Assembly (NCBI GenBank): GCA_016806645.1
Contig: JACSYO010001856.1
Coordinates: 809,501 to 873,500 of the forward strand
Origin: Ophiodon elongatus
Lineage: Eukaryota > Chordata > Actinopteri > Perciformes > Hexagrammidae
Length of the DNA stretch: 64,000 nt
Direction: 5' to 3'
Below the pieces are notes generated by a model that saw only the letters and a program-made list of their open reading frames with translations, was not told the DNA's origin and ran no database searches. The position numbers and the translations under genes were made by a program. Every line of letters starts with the position of its first letter. Position 1 is the first letter of the stretch. Below, piece after piece: positions 22,384-33,489 of this stretch.

Positions 22384-23874
22384 TGTTAAGGCGGAATCTT
22401 CAAATTGGACATTTGGGTGCATTAATTTGCTACCATTTGAAATTTTCCCAGGAAACTGTTCAATAAATTTTACAGTTTTGGGCTTTATTTAGAAAAATCA
22501 ATTAGACCCCTATATATGTTCCCATTCAGAGAAAACCCATAACCCATTGCTCTATGAGGACAGATCATGAGCATTTAGCCAAATGTTTTCCGGTTGTGTG
22601 GGTGTGCAGGATGAATAGTCTTAAATGGTGTCTGTTACAATATAATGTATTGAGCCTAAAGCTGCTTTTAAAATGCCATTCCATTCTCCGAACCGCTTAT
22701 CCTAATCAGGGTGCTTTTAAAATTAATATGTTTTTGTTTTTTTAGAATTATTGTTGTTGATTCAGTTAAAATTAATCTTTATTGTTTGCTGATTATGGTG
22801 ATGAGATGGCCACTAAAAACAAAAATACAAAAATTATGGATATGAGAAAGGCTTGAGCTCCTCACACCCAGTTCCAGCATATCCATTTAGTGGCACACTG
22901 GTCATGAACACACACGGTTTGGGGCAGCCCTGTCATAGACGTCAGCTGTGTGAATCAATACATAGTTATTTTTAGGACACTGTGTGTAGCCGCCAGGCAG
23001 TGCTGAATGATGTTTACTCAGTATGGACGGCGAGAGGACGACGCACTCTGCTTGATCACGACAGCACAGGTAAAGACTGGGGTTTGTTTTTCTTTCCAGG
23101 GTCACCCACCGGCACCGTCCTCATATCAAACCAGATTTCACCCGACGATTATCTGCATATCAAGGGCCTGGCCTCAAAAGAGGTCACTCTACGAGATCTG
23201 TCCATGTCCTCACTCACAGTTCATACATCTTTTAAATGTATTATTTCTGCAGTTATTTAGTTTCCCCTCATCTATTCTTGACCATCGCTGCTGCAGAGAA
23301 AATGAAACAACTCTTCTTTTCCACAGACGCTTGTGTGCTGCATATCACTGACCATTTGCACAAGACATCTGCAAACATCCAGCCTGTTTTGGATGATTCA
23401 CAATTTACCGTATTATATTAAGGCCAGGTTACAGATGGAGAGAAAATTGTATCATCTGTCATGGTTTTGTAATGACAGATGTTATCTGACCATTCGATGA
23501 TCCTCTGGAAATGGTAAAGTGCTTCTAAAGGAACCAGAGTGAGTGCAGTTTTTGGATGTAAATGTTGACCATCTGGACTCATAAACAAATACCAGACTCT
23601 CACAAGAACATCTTTTACTCTCAGTTCCAGACAACATCAGAACCAGGTTTATTACTCATCATTCACAGATATTTACACATGGAGTCAAATGTAACACATT
23701 AGGCTCCCATGCTGTTTCTGAGGGCATCCTTCTTCATAAAATCAATATTATAGAACTCTTCGCTGTCTTACCATAATACCTTCGTTCTCACATTTAATAA
23801 GTTTCTATCAAAAATAAAAACTGGTTATGGTCAGAGCTACCGTGAAGCCCACACTGTCACTAACTGCACTCCGG

Positions 23875-24310
23875 TTCTGAAAAGTGAAGTCAATGCAGTA
23901 CTGCCTTCAGCTTGCCTTCTTTCTACTGGCCAGCAGGGGGCGACTCCTCTAGTTGCAAAAAGAAGCCCGATTGCATAGAGGTCTATGATTCAGTCTTGAT
24001 TTATTATCTCAGTAAACATTGTCAGCACGAGTTTATGGTCTCAATCGCTATTTTCAAGACTTCTTCAGAACAGCATGATGTTCATTTAGTAAATTATGGT
24101 CCCACTTTGTGATTAACTGGTCACTACAGCGGCGTTGTCCGGTCTGGGAGTTGTCTGTGTTTTCGTTTTACAACGTTAACCCTTTCACAGTGTGTTTTCA
24201 GTTCATGAAAGTTGAACGTAACTTTTTGGTCGCCAAAAAATGGGGTCAGGTGAAGAGTAAAGACAAAAGAGGAAGATGGCGGAGATGAAGTTCATGACAG
24301 CGTCAGCAGC
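23875..24310 (+). repeat. Teleost dispersed repeat, family 2, copy 1
   Basis: Landmarks: TTCTTTCTACTGGCCAGCAG, GAGTTTATGGTCTCAATCGC, CAGCATGATGTTCATTTAGT, AAATTATGGTCCCA, CCCTTTCACAGTGTGTTTT. The same landmarks occur in reverse complement at 43735-44270, so it is a dispersed family with two copies in opposite orientation here. Confidence 0.85.
23931..23944 (+). promoter_or_regulatory. CTCF-like motif inside a dispersed repeat
   Basis: CCAGCAGGGGGCGA fits the vertebrate CTCF core CCASYAGRKGGCRS at 13 of 14 positions. It is part of repeat family 2 copy 1. Binding is inference. Confidence 0.45.
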
Positions 24311-25796
24311 TCTTCTCTGTGTAAAGCGCTTGGCCCTGGCATAACATTGTGTATTTGTTTTGTGATAAACAGTCTTGATCAGAGATTTCTCCTGATTTTC
24401 TTAATTTGTTTGGGACCATTTAAATAAAGATGAATTGTGACTTGTTCCCAATTTACAGTGCCAATGATCTAGAGTATTTGGTTAGCATTCACGTCTGCTG
24501 TTGAAAAGGGCAGGTGAGGCCAGAGTGAAGAGCTGTACAGAAAGCAAGCAATATTATTATTTTTTTCCTTTTGCAGGTGTGTTTCCCAAAGCAACAATTT
24601 AATCATGTTTTTTTTTTTTTTTTTTATTCAGAGACAAGACTAATGACAAAGTGCACGTTCGTGGACATGCGAAACCAGAGTCAGTGTTCTGTTGAGCCTC
24701 AGACCCAAAACCAGCCTAAACACGGACAAAATGTTCTGCTGAGACAGGACAGTGCACTGTGAATAAATCGCACCTTATTGATGTCCCAACACTCCTGCTG
24801 AGACAGAGATCAGTTGCCAGCAGAAATAATGTAACAGTCTTTCCTCACATACTGCCCATGTGTGTGAAAGCCCTGATGGTCTCGGATAGCATTGAGTGGA
24901 TACCCAGAGCTGACTGGGCGACTGTGCAGAGGACTCTCATCCAGCATCTTTCCTCGGAATGAACTCAGGGTTAATAAAAACAAAAATATTCTCTTTTTTT
25001 CCCACACTTTCAGCCCGTGTCTGTCTGTCTATCTCTTCTTCTGAATCCAGCTAAATCTTGACATATTCTCTCTCTTTTGATCTCTTGTGACAGATCCCAT
25101 TTACTTCCAACACCAGCCGCTCATCTGCTGTCACCGACCATTTAATGAAGAGCAAAGACGGTAATTTGCTATTTATTATTAACAAATCACTGCGCTGTGA
25201 AAAGCGCCTTGTGTTTGCCTCAGCCTCGAAAACAATTACAGTCAGCTTGCATTTCAGCTGTGATTGCATTGCATATTTCATGGTAACGCTTCGGTGATGG
25301 TGAAATTGAAAAGCAGATTTATTTTTCACAGTCAATGGAAGGAGCTGGCAGATTTTAAATCAGTCCAAACCCAACTTCCCTGGTCACACACCATCTCATC
25401 ACTCCAGAACTGGTTACTCACATGGTGGTTCATTTTATTGAATAGATGCTGATTGTAATTCATCTGGTAACAATTCAAAATCATCTCCTAATTAAAGAGA
25501 AACGTCCTCCAGAAATAGAAACAAAATGTCCTTCTGTCCCATTCATTTTGGTTCAATGTTGATTTCAGAGTATACATGTCAGACATAGAGTTTGTGGACA
25601 CATTAAAATCAAAGACACTTTTGAGTGTTTGTGTAGAGCGCTGTGTCCCATCGTAGGTCAGATATAGATAGATCTTTAGTTTTTATTGACCAAGGGGGGG
25701 ATTTGTATTCACAAAGTGCACAAGCTTGTGTCAATATACAAAAGAATGTGAGAGAGCAGTTCAAATTTGTTTGTGCTCCTTTTTATGTTTGCCAAA

Positions 25797-26127
25797 TTAG
25801 AGGAATCGCTTTAATATTTTGGGAAATATGCTTATTCACTTACTCTCATGTCTGTACGATAGATATGATTCTAGCTTAGCACAAAGAATGGTAAAGAAGA
25901 TTGGGAAACAGTCAGCCTGGCTTTCTTCAAAGATAACAAAATCCATGACGAGCACCTCACTAATTAGAATGCTGTATCGAACAAAAAGTAAAAACTTGAG
26001 TTGGACATTTTACAGGGGGTTATGTTTCCACTGTTTCCTGGCAGTAACTTCCTGGAGTCACTAGACATTCAGCAGAGGCGAAGAAATTAGCCGGCACATT
26101 TCCCAACGTGTCAAAGCATTCCTTTAA
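25797..26127 (+). repeat. Foldback dispersed repeat, copy C
   Basis: Family landmarks in order: TTTTGGGAAATATGCTTATT, TCTCATGTCTGTACGATA, TAGCTTAGCACAAAGA, AACAAAATCCATGACGAGCA, CAGGGGGTTATGTTTCC, GTAACTTCCTGGAGTCACT, ending in AAGCATTCCTTTAA. Mostly the forward half, with only a short reverse end. Confidence 0.7.
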
Positions 26128-26938
26128 ATTCTTAATTGAGTCTGATAATGACAGGTTTTTTTTTTTACTCATAACTGTTGAAAACGTATTCAATGATGGT
26201 GATCAAAATCAGCAGGCTTTTGAATGAAGGTTACCAAATATTGCATGAACTCTTGGATTATAAGTATTGTGTGTGAAATGTGTTTTTATATTTAATTTGT
26301 CAGCTCTAAAGCTCCACGATCAATTAACCATTTAATGTGTATAAATACACATATGCATTATACTGTAGGTGTGTACGTGCACAAATTCTTCTACATGCAT
26401 GTACTCATATGATCTTGCATGTGTGCATTTTACTCAGGAGCTTGGCGGATTCTCTATTTCAGAAATATACATACAGCAGTGAAATGAGCTTCTGGGTTGC
26501 CATCATAAGAAGCATTCATGTGTGCAGGGGTTAAGAGGTGCAAGACCATTAAAAAAGAGTGAAGGCAGGGAAAGGAAAAGCACATTTTCTTCATTCCTCT
26601 ACGTACACTCTGCATCGATTCAAACCATGTTCTGTGAATGTGTTGCAGGTCACTACAGTCATTATTGTGTTGAAAGCATTCAATGTTTTTTTTCCTTCTG
26701 TTCATTAAACTTTTAGTGTCGAATCATATCGACATTTGATCGTGAAATTACAATTTAATTATTAAATATTTACACACATCAAATATAAATAGCGTTAGGT
26801 GAAGCTGAGTCAGAATGCAGCGGCATGAGACACACCCTAATTACAGTAATCTAATCGTTGATAGTGGATGTGTGTACCTCCTGCATCATCATTATTTATT
26901 GTTGCACAACTATGAAGAGACAGTTTCTGTGATAAGGC

Positions 26939-26939
<1 letters not shown>

Positions 26940-26998
<59 letters not shown>
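26940..26998. repeat. (TG)n microsatellite
   Basis: About 29 uninterrupted TG units, then CACACAC, giving a Z-DNA-prone alternating tract. Confidence 0.95.
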
Positions 26999-26999
<1 letters not shown>

Positions 27000-27209
27000 A
27001 CACACTGTGCCAGTTACATGTTTTCTAACATTCATCATTCATTGTCCAACTGGTTGCAGCAATGTCACAGATGTATTCTTTACAGTAAACAAGCATTATT
27101 AAAACACTGTGCTGCCTTCACCACCCGCATAAAGAAACCAGAGGAGTGCCTGTCCGAGGCTATATTTATCAACCATATGATGAACATGATAGCCTGGCTT
27201 TATTGGATA

Positions 27210-27213
<4 letters not shown>

Positions 27214-27245
<32 letters not shown>
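27214..27245. repeat. (AT)n microsatellite
   Basis: About 16 AT units just before the composite repeat. Confidence 0.95.
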
Positions 27246-27249
<4 letters not shown>

Positions 27250-27418
27250 TTTGATTGAGATGGTGAATCAGAATCAGTTTTATTGGCCGGGTATGAGTAC
27301 ACATACCAGGAGTTTGACTCTGCTTAATGGAAATACTGCAAAAACAAGGACAAAAAGGACAAACATAAACATTTAGCAAGTGGGTGAAAGAAGATGAAAA
27401 AGTGTGTCTATTTACTGT

Positions 27419-27433
27419 GTATATGTGTATGTA

Positions 27434-27466
<33 letters not shown>

Positions 27467-27477
27467 GTGTGTTTGTT

Positions 27478-27517
<40 letters not shown>

Positions 27518-27519
27518 TA

Positions 27520-27553
<34 letters not shown>
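27419..27553. repeat. Compound (TATG)/(TA)/(TG) microsatellite
   Basis: Successive TATG, TA, TG, TA and TG runs inside the composite repeat at 27263-27990. Confidence 0.95.
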
Positions 27554-27555
<2 letters not shown>

Positions 27556-27914
27556 TGTGATATTATTTGTACAGTATATGCATCTATATATCAGCCAGTT
27601 TACAGTATATTCAGTATATATGTCAGCTTAGATTTTTATTTGGCAGTGATATGGACACAAAAGACAGTGTATATGTAAACGATAGAATATTAGATAATAG
27701 TGTAATTCAACAGATGTTAAGTGTTCATCAGAGTGACGGCCTATGGGAAGAAAGCGGCTGTTTTGCCGTACCGAGCTCTGTAGCGCCTGAGAGGAGGGAG
27801 AGGTCAGAACAGGCTGTGAGGGAAGGTCGGCACTGGATTTTCTCTGCAGTCTTGACTGTCCGTTGTCGTCTCTTCCGGTCCTGTTTGGTGGCTGATCCAA
27901 AGCACACAGTGATG

Positions 27915-27958
27915 GATGTGCAGAGAACAGACTGTTTGCAGTCTGTTCTCTGCACATC
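27915..27958. repeat. Perfect 20-bp hairpin with 4-base loop
   Basis: The stem GATGTGCAGAGAACAGACTG is followed by loop TTTG and the exact reverse complement at 27939-27958. It sits inside the composite repeat. Confidence 0.97.
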
Positions 27959-30092
27959 GTGACAAAAAGGTCCCAAACCCCAGACCATAGTGTTATTGTA
28001 TGTGCCTTGGCTAACAGACCCTCAAGAACAAAATCCTTATCCCAGCAGCAGTCTGGAGGAGGCTTAATCTTGGGAAATTGGGTTTTTTTGACACTCTCAG
28101 AGACTTTTTGGTCAGCCCACATGACAAAAGGTAGTTCTCTAGCAGTGGTTATCCAGAGACTCCCACCTGAGTTCCCGAATACAACCATAGCGTTACACTG
28201 TTGGCTACTGACCTAGTAATTAGGGGGTAGCGTGTCCGGGGCAGATCTTGTGTGCTGTGAGCTCTGAGTGTGTTTCACTAAAGGAGACTACTTGCTAGAC
28301 TAATTCAGAACAAGACCTCTAACCTGTGGATATATCCTGAGCCATCATAAAAAATGTAATGTTCTTTTAAGTAGGAATGGGACTGGATAGCATTCAGCAT
28401 GTCCCATCAGACCAAAAGACCTTTTATGGTGTCTTTGACCCAACTATTTAATTCTCTTCTTATTTTTTAATTCAGATTTCACTTGAAAGTTATTATGGAT
28501 ATACATTGACAGCTACTATTTTACCTATATATATTACCTACACGTGGTACATAGCTGACACTGACTGGATTTCTGAAGTTGAAATGTAAATAGGATTACA
28601 TTTTGCTCAGATTAAATGACTACACACATCCTCGCTGTGGGTAATTTATGGCTGTATTTAACATATGAAAAGCCAAACAGCACATTGTTGTCCATCTTCT
28701 CCACAATTTGTTCTTTGACACTGGACTATTCAACATCTTAAATAGCATAGCAACAGCTCTGCTACAACAATGCATTTTTGCGCAGTGCTCCGCTATCTTA
28801 ACAAATTCAGCAGAGAAGGCATAAAGAGACGAGGCTTCTTGTATGAATTTAATTAGACGAGCTGACTCTCGTCTTTTCTTCGGATTCTGCGTCTCTCATT
28901 ACCACTGAGCTCCTCTCTTCGTCTGTTTTAAGAAAACTTGCCAGAATCCACAGTCAAGTCTGTTCGGCCTTATGCTGGAATTTAAGTGAGATCTCCCCAA
29001 AGCTGCAAGCAGAGAATCATGGATGATAGCGGATACGGTTCGAATTTTCTCGAATTTAAGCATTTGCTGACTCTGCATTTGTTCCTTTATCACTATTCAA
29101 CTCTTCAGCGACTTTCACCGCTATCTAAGATTGAAGAAAAGCTTAACTTTTGACTTATTATTACGCCCTGTAATCTGAGAACTGAGAACACAAACTCAAT
29201 GGATTTAAAAAAGTAGAGACACAGCTTATTGACTATAAATAGGCTGAGCTGTAGCTTACTGAACACTATGAAATATCAGCAATGTGCACTTTGTGCTTAT
29301 GTCGGATGACGACAGTCATAATACAAATGTTTTGCAATAGCGGAAAATGTGCTCGCTTACTTTCAATAGTATTTATAACATGTTAATGAAAGGCTTTTTT
29401 CCACTTCAAAAGACCCTTTAAATCTTGAATTGGCACATAACTGCCAAACTGTATGGGCTCTCGTACCTAGCTTGCGCAAATAATCAACAAAATACTCCAT
29501 AACCAAATCAGTCAAACACAATTTATTGGCTTCACCATTCTGATAGATCCAATGTCCACCGGTAAGAATGCAGTTTTAAAAATACCTTGATGTGTGCTTC
29601 CACCTAGTGGTCAGAATGCTAATACAGTATTATCCTGTCTGCTGGCACACTTGGTCTAATTACAGTACATTTGCAGGCTCCAGTGTTACACAACCCAGAC
29701 AGAGCCGAGACAGAACACAGATGTATCCGTTCCTTAACCACACGTTTTGTGGGCATGATCATATATCTTGTGTTATTCATGGTAAATATGACCTCTAATA
29801 AGAGCTATTCTTTACTACATATATATATTTTTTGGATTTTTATTTTGTTGTTTTTATTTTATCTTACGTCGCAAAATGGGAAAACAAATGACATGTCGTT
29901 GCGCAACCCTGTTGTACAGTGACAAATATACTTTGTAGATAATACTATTGAATGTGAGTATGTCCACTTGTTTGCCACCTGTCAATAAAAGTTCTTAAAG
30001 GCAGCAAAATTATCATAAATCAAGCCAATGAAATTTTAAACGTTAGCAGTTTAGAAAACAACGGGTATTGTATGTAGCAACTTAATAAAGTG

Positions 30093-30093
30093 A

Positions 30094-30121
<28 letters not shown>
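30093..30121. repeat. (AT)n microsatellite
   Basis: About 14 AT units, followed by AAAAG. Confidence 0.9.
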
Positions 30122-30124
<3 letters not shown>

Positions 30125-30944
30125 GTCCTGTGACAAGACAGTGATTTTTCCTTTTTAAGATCTTGGCAAAAAATGGTTCTCCCTGTTCCAGTTTCCTCTC
30201 AGGAGAATAAACTTTGATAGGACAAGTTATGCATACATTTGTCTACTTAGTACTGTGCCCATAATGGCCACTGTACTATTTTTCTGTGACGTACACATCA
30301 GAGCCTGACACCATTGATAGGCCATGATTACTGTACTTGCAGCACAGATACAACCAGTTTATCCTGTAAAGTCATCATATTATTTCCTGTTACACAAAGG
30401 CTGAGAAAAATCTGTGGCCTATTAAATGTTTATGCAGTTCTTAATTTGCCTTGGCTTATTTGATTGACTACTTTAAATCTGCATTCATGAAGACAGATCA
30501 TAATCCAAATAAATTGTTATATATCTTTGAGTTAATTGGCTCTTTTGTCAGATTGTTGAGTGCATCTCGACAAACTCTTTGCAATTAAAGCCAATGATGC
30601 ACCTGATTTAACAGAAACTGGCCTGTAAAAGGAATACATTGATCAGTTATACTAGCAGGTTCAGCATTAGTGAATTAGTAATTATGTTTTAATATTTAAA
30701 CTTTTGTTGATCTATAAAGTAGTCGAAATGCATTTTTTTTTTAGAGTTTAATTTCCATCTGTAAAAAAAACTGATTCAAAGCATGAAGTCAAAAATACAC
30801 TAAGAAATAGCTAAGAAAGTAACGTTACTGTGTGTTGCATGTCAATGTGTAGCTAACATGATTAAAAAGTCAACTTCAGCCCTTCAATCGTGTGAAAATA
30901 ATGACACAAACCGTCTTCAACATTCAGAATAACTCAAGCAAGCA

Positions 30945-31276
30945 TGAACTAAAAAGATACACTTTATTTGAAACCAGCAGGGGACATTTTTGTACAAAAA
31001 TACACAACTGTTACGTAGGTGCTTGTGTCAAGAATTGTTCTTTCTCCTGCTGCTTACACCACTGATGCTTCCATGCATGCAGCACCAACCTGGGACAACC
31101 GTTAACTTGCTCAGACTAAAGTAAAAATAACAAATCCAACAAGCAATGTCATTCGCCATAGGGAAGAATTTAGGATCCTAGATTCTTGAGGCTAAAAATG
31201 ACCATTCTTATAAATATCAGGAAGAATGCTAAACATGGGATGTTATTGAAGCACTGAGTTGAATTTGTCTCCGACT
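30945..31276 (-). other. serf2: Probable serf2 3' UTR
   Basis: From the stop codon down to the first minus-strand AATAAA (TTTATT at 30963-30968). The length, about 0.3 kb, is typical for SERF genes. Confidence 0.6.
30963..30968 (-). terminator. Candidate poly(A) signal of serf2
   Basis: Minus-strand AATAAA about 310 bases after the serf2 stop, the first one downstream. Confidence 0.6.
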
Positions 31277-31352
31277 TCATTCTTTACTTGGAGGCTTCTG
31301 TTCAGCCACTCCACCCGACTTTTTCTGCTTCTGTTGCATTATCTCGGCATCC
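31277..31352 (-). CDS. serf2: serf2 coding exon 3
   Basis: The acceptor reads CCCCAAG on the minus strand. It encodes DAEIMQQKQKKSGG and a short tail PPSKE before TGA. The 243-base intron before it is the shorter of the two. Confidence 0.95.
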
Positions 31353-32569
31353 CTTGGGGAGAGAGGGACATTTAAAGAGAGAATGGACTTTGGTAGGACA
31401 GACTCTACTGTAAAACACACATAGGAGCACCTAATATGACAAAAAAAATACACAACTGCATGAAAGACCCAGGAGGGTAATAGTCCAGAACCATAAATTC
31501 AGGTTGTGATAAAAACACGTTTTGTTTTGATGCTGCAAAAATCAAGTTTTTCTAAGTGTGCATCCCATTTCATTATTCATTAGAGCTCTGCCTACCTCTG
31601 CTTCCGAGCAGCAGCAGAGAGTCCATCGTCGGTCCTCTTCCCTTTACCATGGTCAGTACCTTTTTTGGCATTCTTCTGACGTGCAAGCTCACGTTGGTTT
31701 CCTCCTGCATGAAGAGACAACAGGAGAAAAAACAAAACAATTAACAGAACAAACAACACTTGAATGAGCAACTCATCTGGAATGTGAGCTACACCCTTTA
31801 AAACTTATAAACACCTCCATTACTCAATAACAAAAACAAATCCCACTCTTTTTTTTTTATAAGAGTCTACAAGACATGATTCAAAGTGACACACGGTCAG
31901 TCCACATTATACGACTGTATGGTGGCAGAAATAAAAATGGTGCAAAAAAAAAAAAAAAAAGACAAAAAAAAAAGAAAAGCAGAAAGCAGCCGACGTGGCA
32001 GAGAGGCGCTCGAGAGCAGCTTCATGCCAGAACAACAGCAGAGGGGGTTGACGAATCACTCTGAAAAATCAAAGACAGGCCACAACAACAGAGTCACGTT
32101 TACGTAACGTTAAATAACATTAAACAATACTTCATTATGTCTGCTCCAAGCCGCGTTGACACACAGATACCCGCGTTAAGTCTCTGGTGACTATTGCTTC
32201 GCAGTGGGCCGAGGCCCAGGCTAACAGCTGGGCAAGTGAACGACCCATCGGCACATCGTTGTTGACAAAACGTTCAACGTGATATGATGACCCAGCTGTG
32301 TGACACGCGCCACAACACGAGCCCACCAACGAGCCCTCGTCGCCCTACAGACAAACGACAGCGCGTCCGTCGGTGTGCGTGATGCACCAACCAGGGAGGA
32401 CAACGCTGGCACGGATTCCGTGGAATAAGTTAGGTCCATTCCAGCAAATAGACGGAGCCCGGGGTCTGCGGTCGCCAATGGCTGGAAACAACGAGACAAG
32501 ACTACATGCAACCCAACAGAGTACACGTATGCCTTACAGTCAAAATATACGTCGATACCCACTGGTCAT
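31277..32569 (-). CDS. serf2: SERF2-like small EDRK-rich factor, 63 aa, 3 exons
   Basis: SERF proteins are small, highly charged, largely disordered proteins that promote protein aggregation and bind nucleic acids. Minus-strand exons are 32563-32569 (ATGACCA), 31596-31704 and 31277-31352 (stop TGA at 31277-31279), all with GT-AG borders. They join to 192 bases: 63 codons plus stop. The protein begins MTRGNQRELARQKN and continues KGKRTDDGLSAAARKQRDAE and IMQQKQKK, with a Pro/Lys/Glu-rich end. The DDGLSAAARKQRD stretch matches SERF2 rather than SERF1 (from memory). The human protein is 59 aa. The start has A at -3. The gene is tail to tail with sema4b and head to head with the ELL gene. Confidence 0.95.
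31596..31704 (-). CDS. serf2: serf2 coding exon 2
   Basis: The acceptor reads TCATGCAG and the donor AGAG|GTAGGC on the minus strand. It encodes RGNQRELARQKNAKKG through DDGLSAAARKQR, the conserved EDRK-rich core. Confidence 0.95.
32563..32569 (-). CDS. serf2: serf2 coding exon 1 (7 bases)
   Basis: ATGACCA then donor GTGGGT. It encodes Met-Thr and the first base of an Arg codon completed by exon 2, giving the family N-terminus MTRGNQREL. The micro-length of the coding part is typical of SERF genes. Confidence 0.85.
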
Positions 32570-32696
32570 TTTAGTAACCGCCGCTTCTGTCGTCCGGAAT
32601 TCAATTAGTTCAGCTCAGCCAAAGGGCCGTCGGTTCCAGTCTCGTCGCTCCGGTCGCCGTCTCGTTGCGCCTCTGAGGCTGCGGAGTGTGCGCGAG

Positions 32697-32704
32697 ACTT
32701 CCGG
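32697..32704 (-). promoter_or_regulatory. ETS motif in serf2 promoter
   Basis: The minus strand reads CCGGAAGT, the canonical ETS/GABP core, 41 bases from the NRF1 motif. The pair is typical of TATA-less housekeeping promoters. Confidence 0.55.
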
Positions 32705-32744
32705 GCGATAACCAGAACATTCCGTCTCGCTTCCCGGACCGCAC

Positions 32745-32756
32745 TGCGCGTGCGCG
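32745..32756 (-). promoter_or_regulatory. NRF1 motif in serf2 promoter
   Basis: The minus strand reads CGCGCACGCGCA, matching the NRF1 consensus YGCGCAYGCGCR at every position, about 180 bases upstream of the serf2 ATG. Confidence 0.6.
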
Positions 32757-33475
32757 AGGCCGTCGTCAATTTAAATATTACAAATGCGATTTCTGCACAG
32801 GCATGAAGACTCCTTTACATAAATCAGAGTAGGAATAGCACAATCAGTATACAACTTTTTAAACGGAAAGGCATGTGTTCAAACATTAATTAATTATACC
32901 GTGATATATATAATAGTTATTTCTATTTTCACACAAATATATAGAATTGATACATTTTACATACTTTTAAATCCGCTCAAAGACAACTTCCGTTTATCAA
33001 GATATAGAAAATATTATGCAGCGGAATAAAATCCTGACTATAACTGCTGTCATAAATACAATTTAATAATTGATTTCTTAGTTCGTTTTGCATCTTGTGC
33101 TGTGTGGCTCCAGCAATCACACAAAGAAGGGTTGTCAAACTGTTATCAAGCCTACTGAGTCCGAGGCTTTGATTGAAGGAGCCTGGTACTGTCTCAGAGT
33201 GGCTTTTTTTCTCCTCTTCCGTCATCCTGGGTCAACGCCAGCGTGGGAGAGGCATAGAGACCTACATGCTTTGTACACAGTTGCTTTGTATCCAGTGTAA
33301 AAAAGTATTCAGATTAATTTGATTTGCCCATGGGTGTCTCTTCTGTTACTGACATACATTTGGCAAATTTGACTTTGGCCACATTTGTAATGTAGATTCA
33401 ATAAACTCAATTCAATGGGACATTAACTTAAATCACAATCCACAGCTGTCTCCTTAAAAGTTTACTACAAAAGAG

Positions 33476-33489
33476 CCAGCAGGTGGCAG
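33476..33489 (+). promoter_or_regulatory. CTCF-like motif upstream of serf2
   Basis: CCAGCAGGTGGCAG matches the CTCF core consensus CCASYAGRKGGCRS at all 14 positions. It lies about 0.7 kb beyond the CpG-rich serf2 promoter, between serf2 and the ELL gene. Binding is inference. Confidence 0.5.

Larger units (their letters stand above)
27263..27990 (+). repeat. Composite dispersed repeat interrupted by microsatellites
   Basis: It starts GAATCAGAATCAGTTTTATT followed by GGCCGGGTATGAGTACACAT, and resumes after an AT/TG-rich stretch with GTTCATCAGAGTGACGGCCT, CTCTGTAGCGCCTGAGAGG and CACAGTGATGGATGTGCAGA. I recognise these pieces from memory as parts of one common fish repeat. Open frames across it are not genes. 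Confidence 0.65.
22110..30950. other. Intergenic region between sema4b and serf2
   Basis: Both genes end into this 8.8 kb stretch. It contains an AT/TACG microsatellite, a fish repeat fragment near 22670-22715, repeat family 2 copy 1, foldback copy C, a long (TG)n, a composite repeat at 27263-27990 with a perfect hairpin, and (AT)n tracts. No coding exon is supported. Confidence 0.75.
32140..32760 (-). promoter_or_regulatory. serf2: CpG-rich 5' region of serf2
   Basis: Compared with its surroundings this stretch is rich in CG dinucleotides. It spans the first exon and flanking intron, as expected of a housekeeping promoter. No TATA box is apparent. Methylation state and start site are not visible. 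Confidence 0.6.

Noticed and set aside
22982..23260. Open frame beginning CSRQAVLND, with an AG and a downstream block resembling an exon
   Set aside because: No recognisable homology, and no matching neighbouring exon or conserved motif.
27567..28188. Overlapping open frames on both strands of 130-186 codons
   Set aside because: They run through a dispersed repeat and a palindrome, have biased composition and show no known domain.
29600..29613. CCACCTAGTGGTCA as a CTCF site
   Set aside because: Spacing and two core positions do not fit the CTCF consensus.
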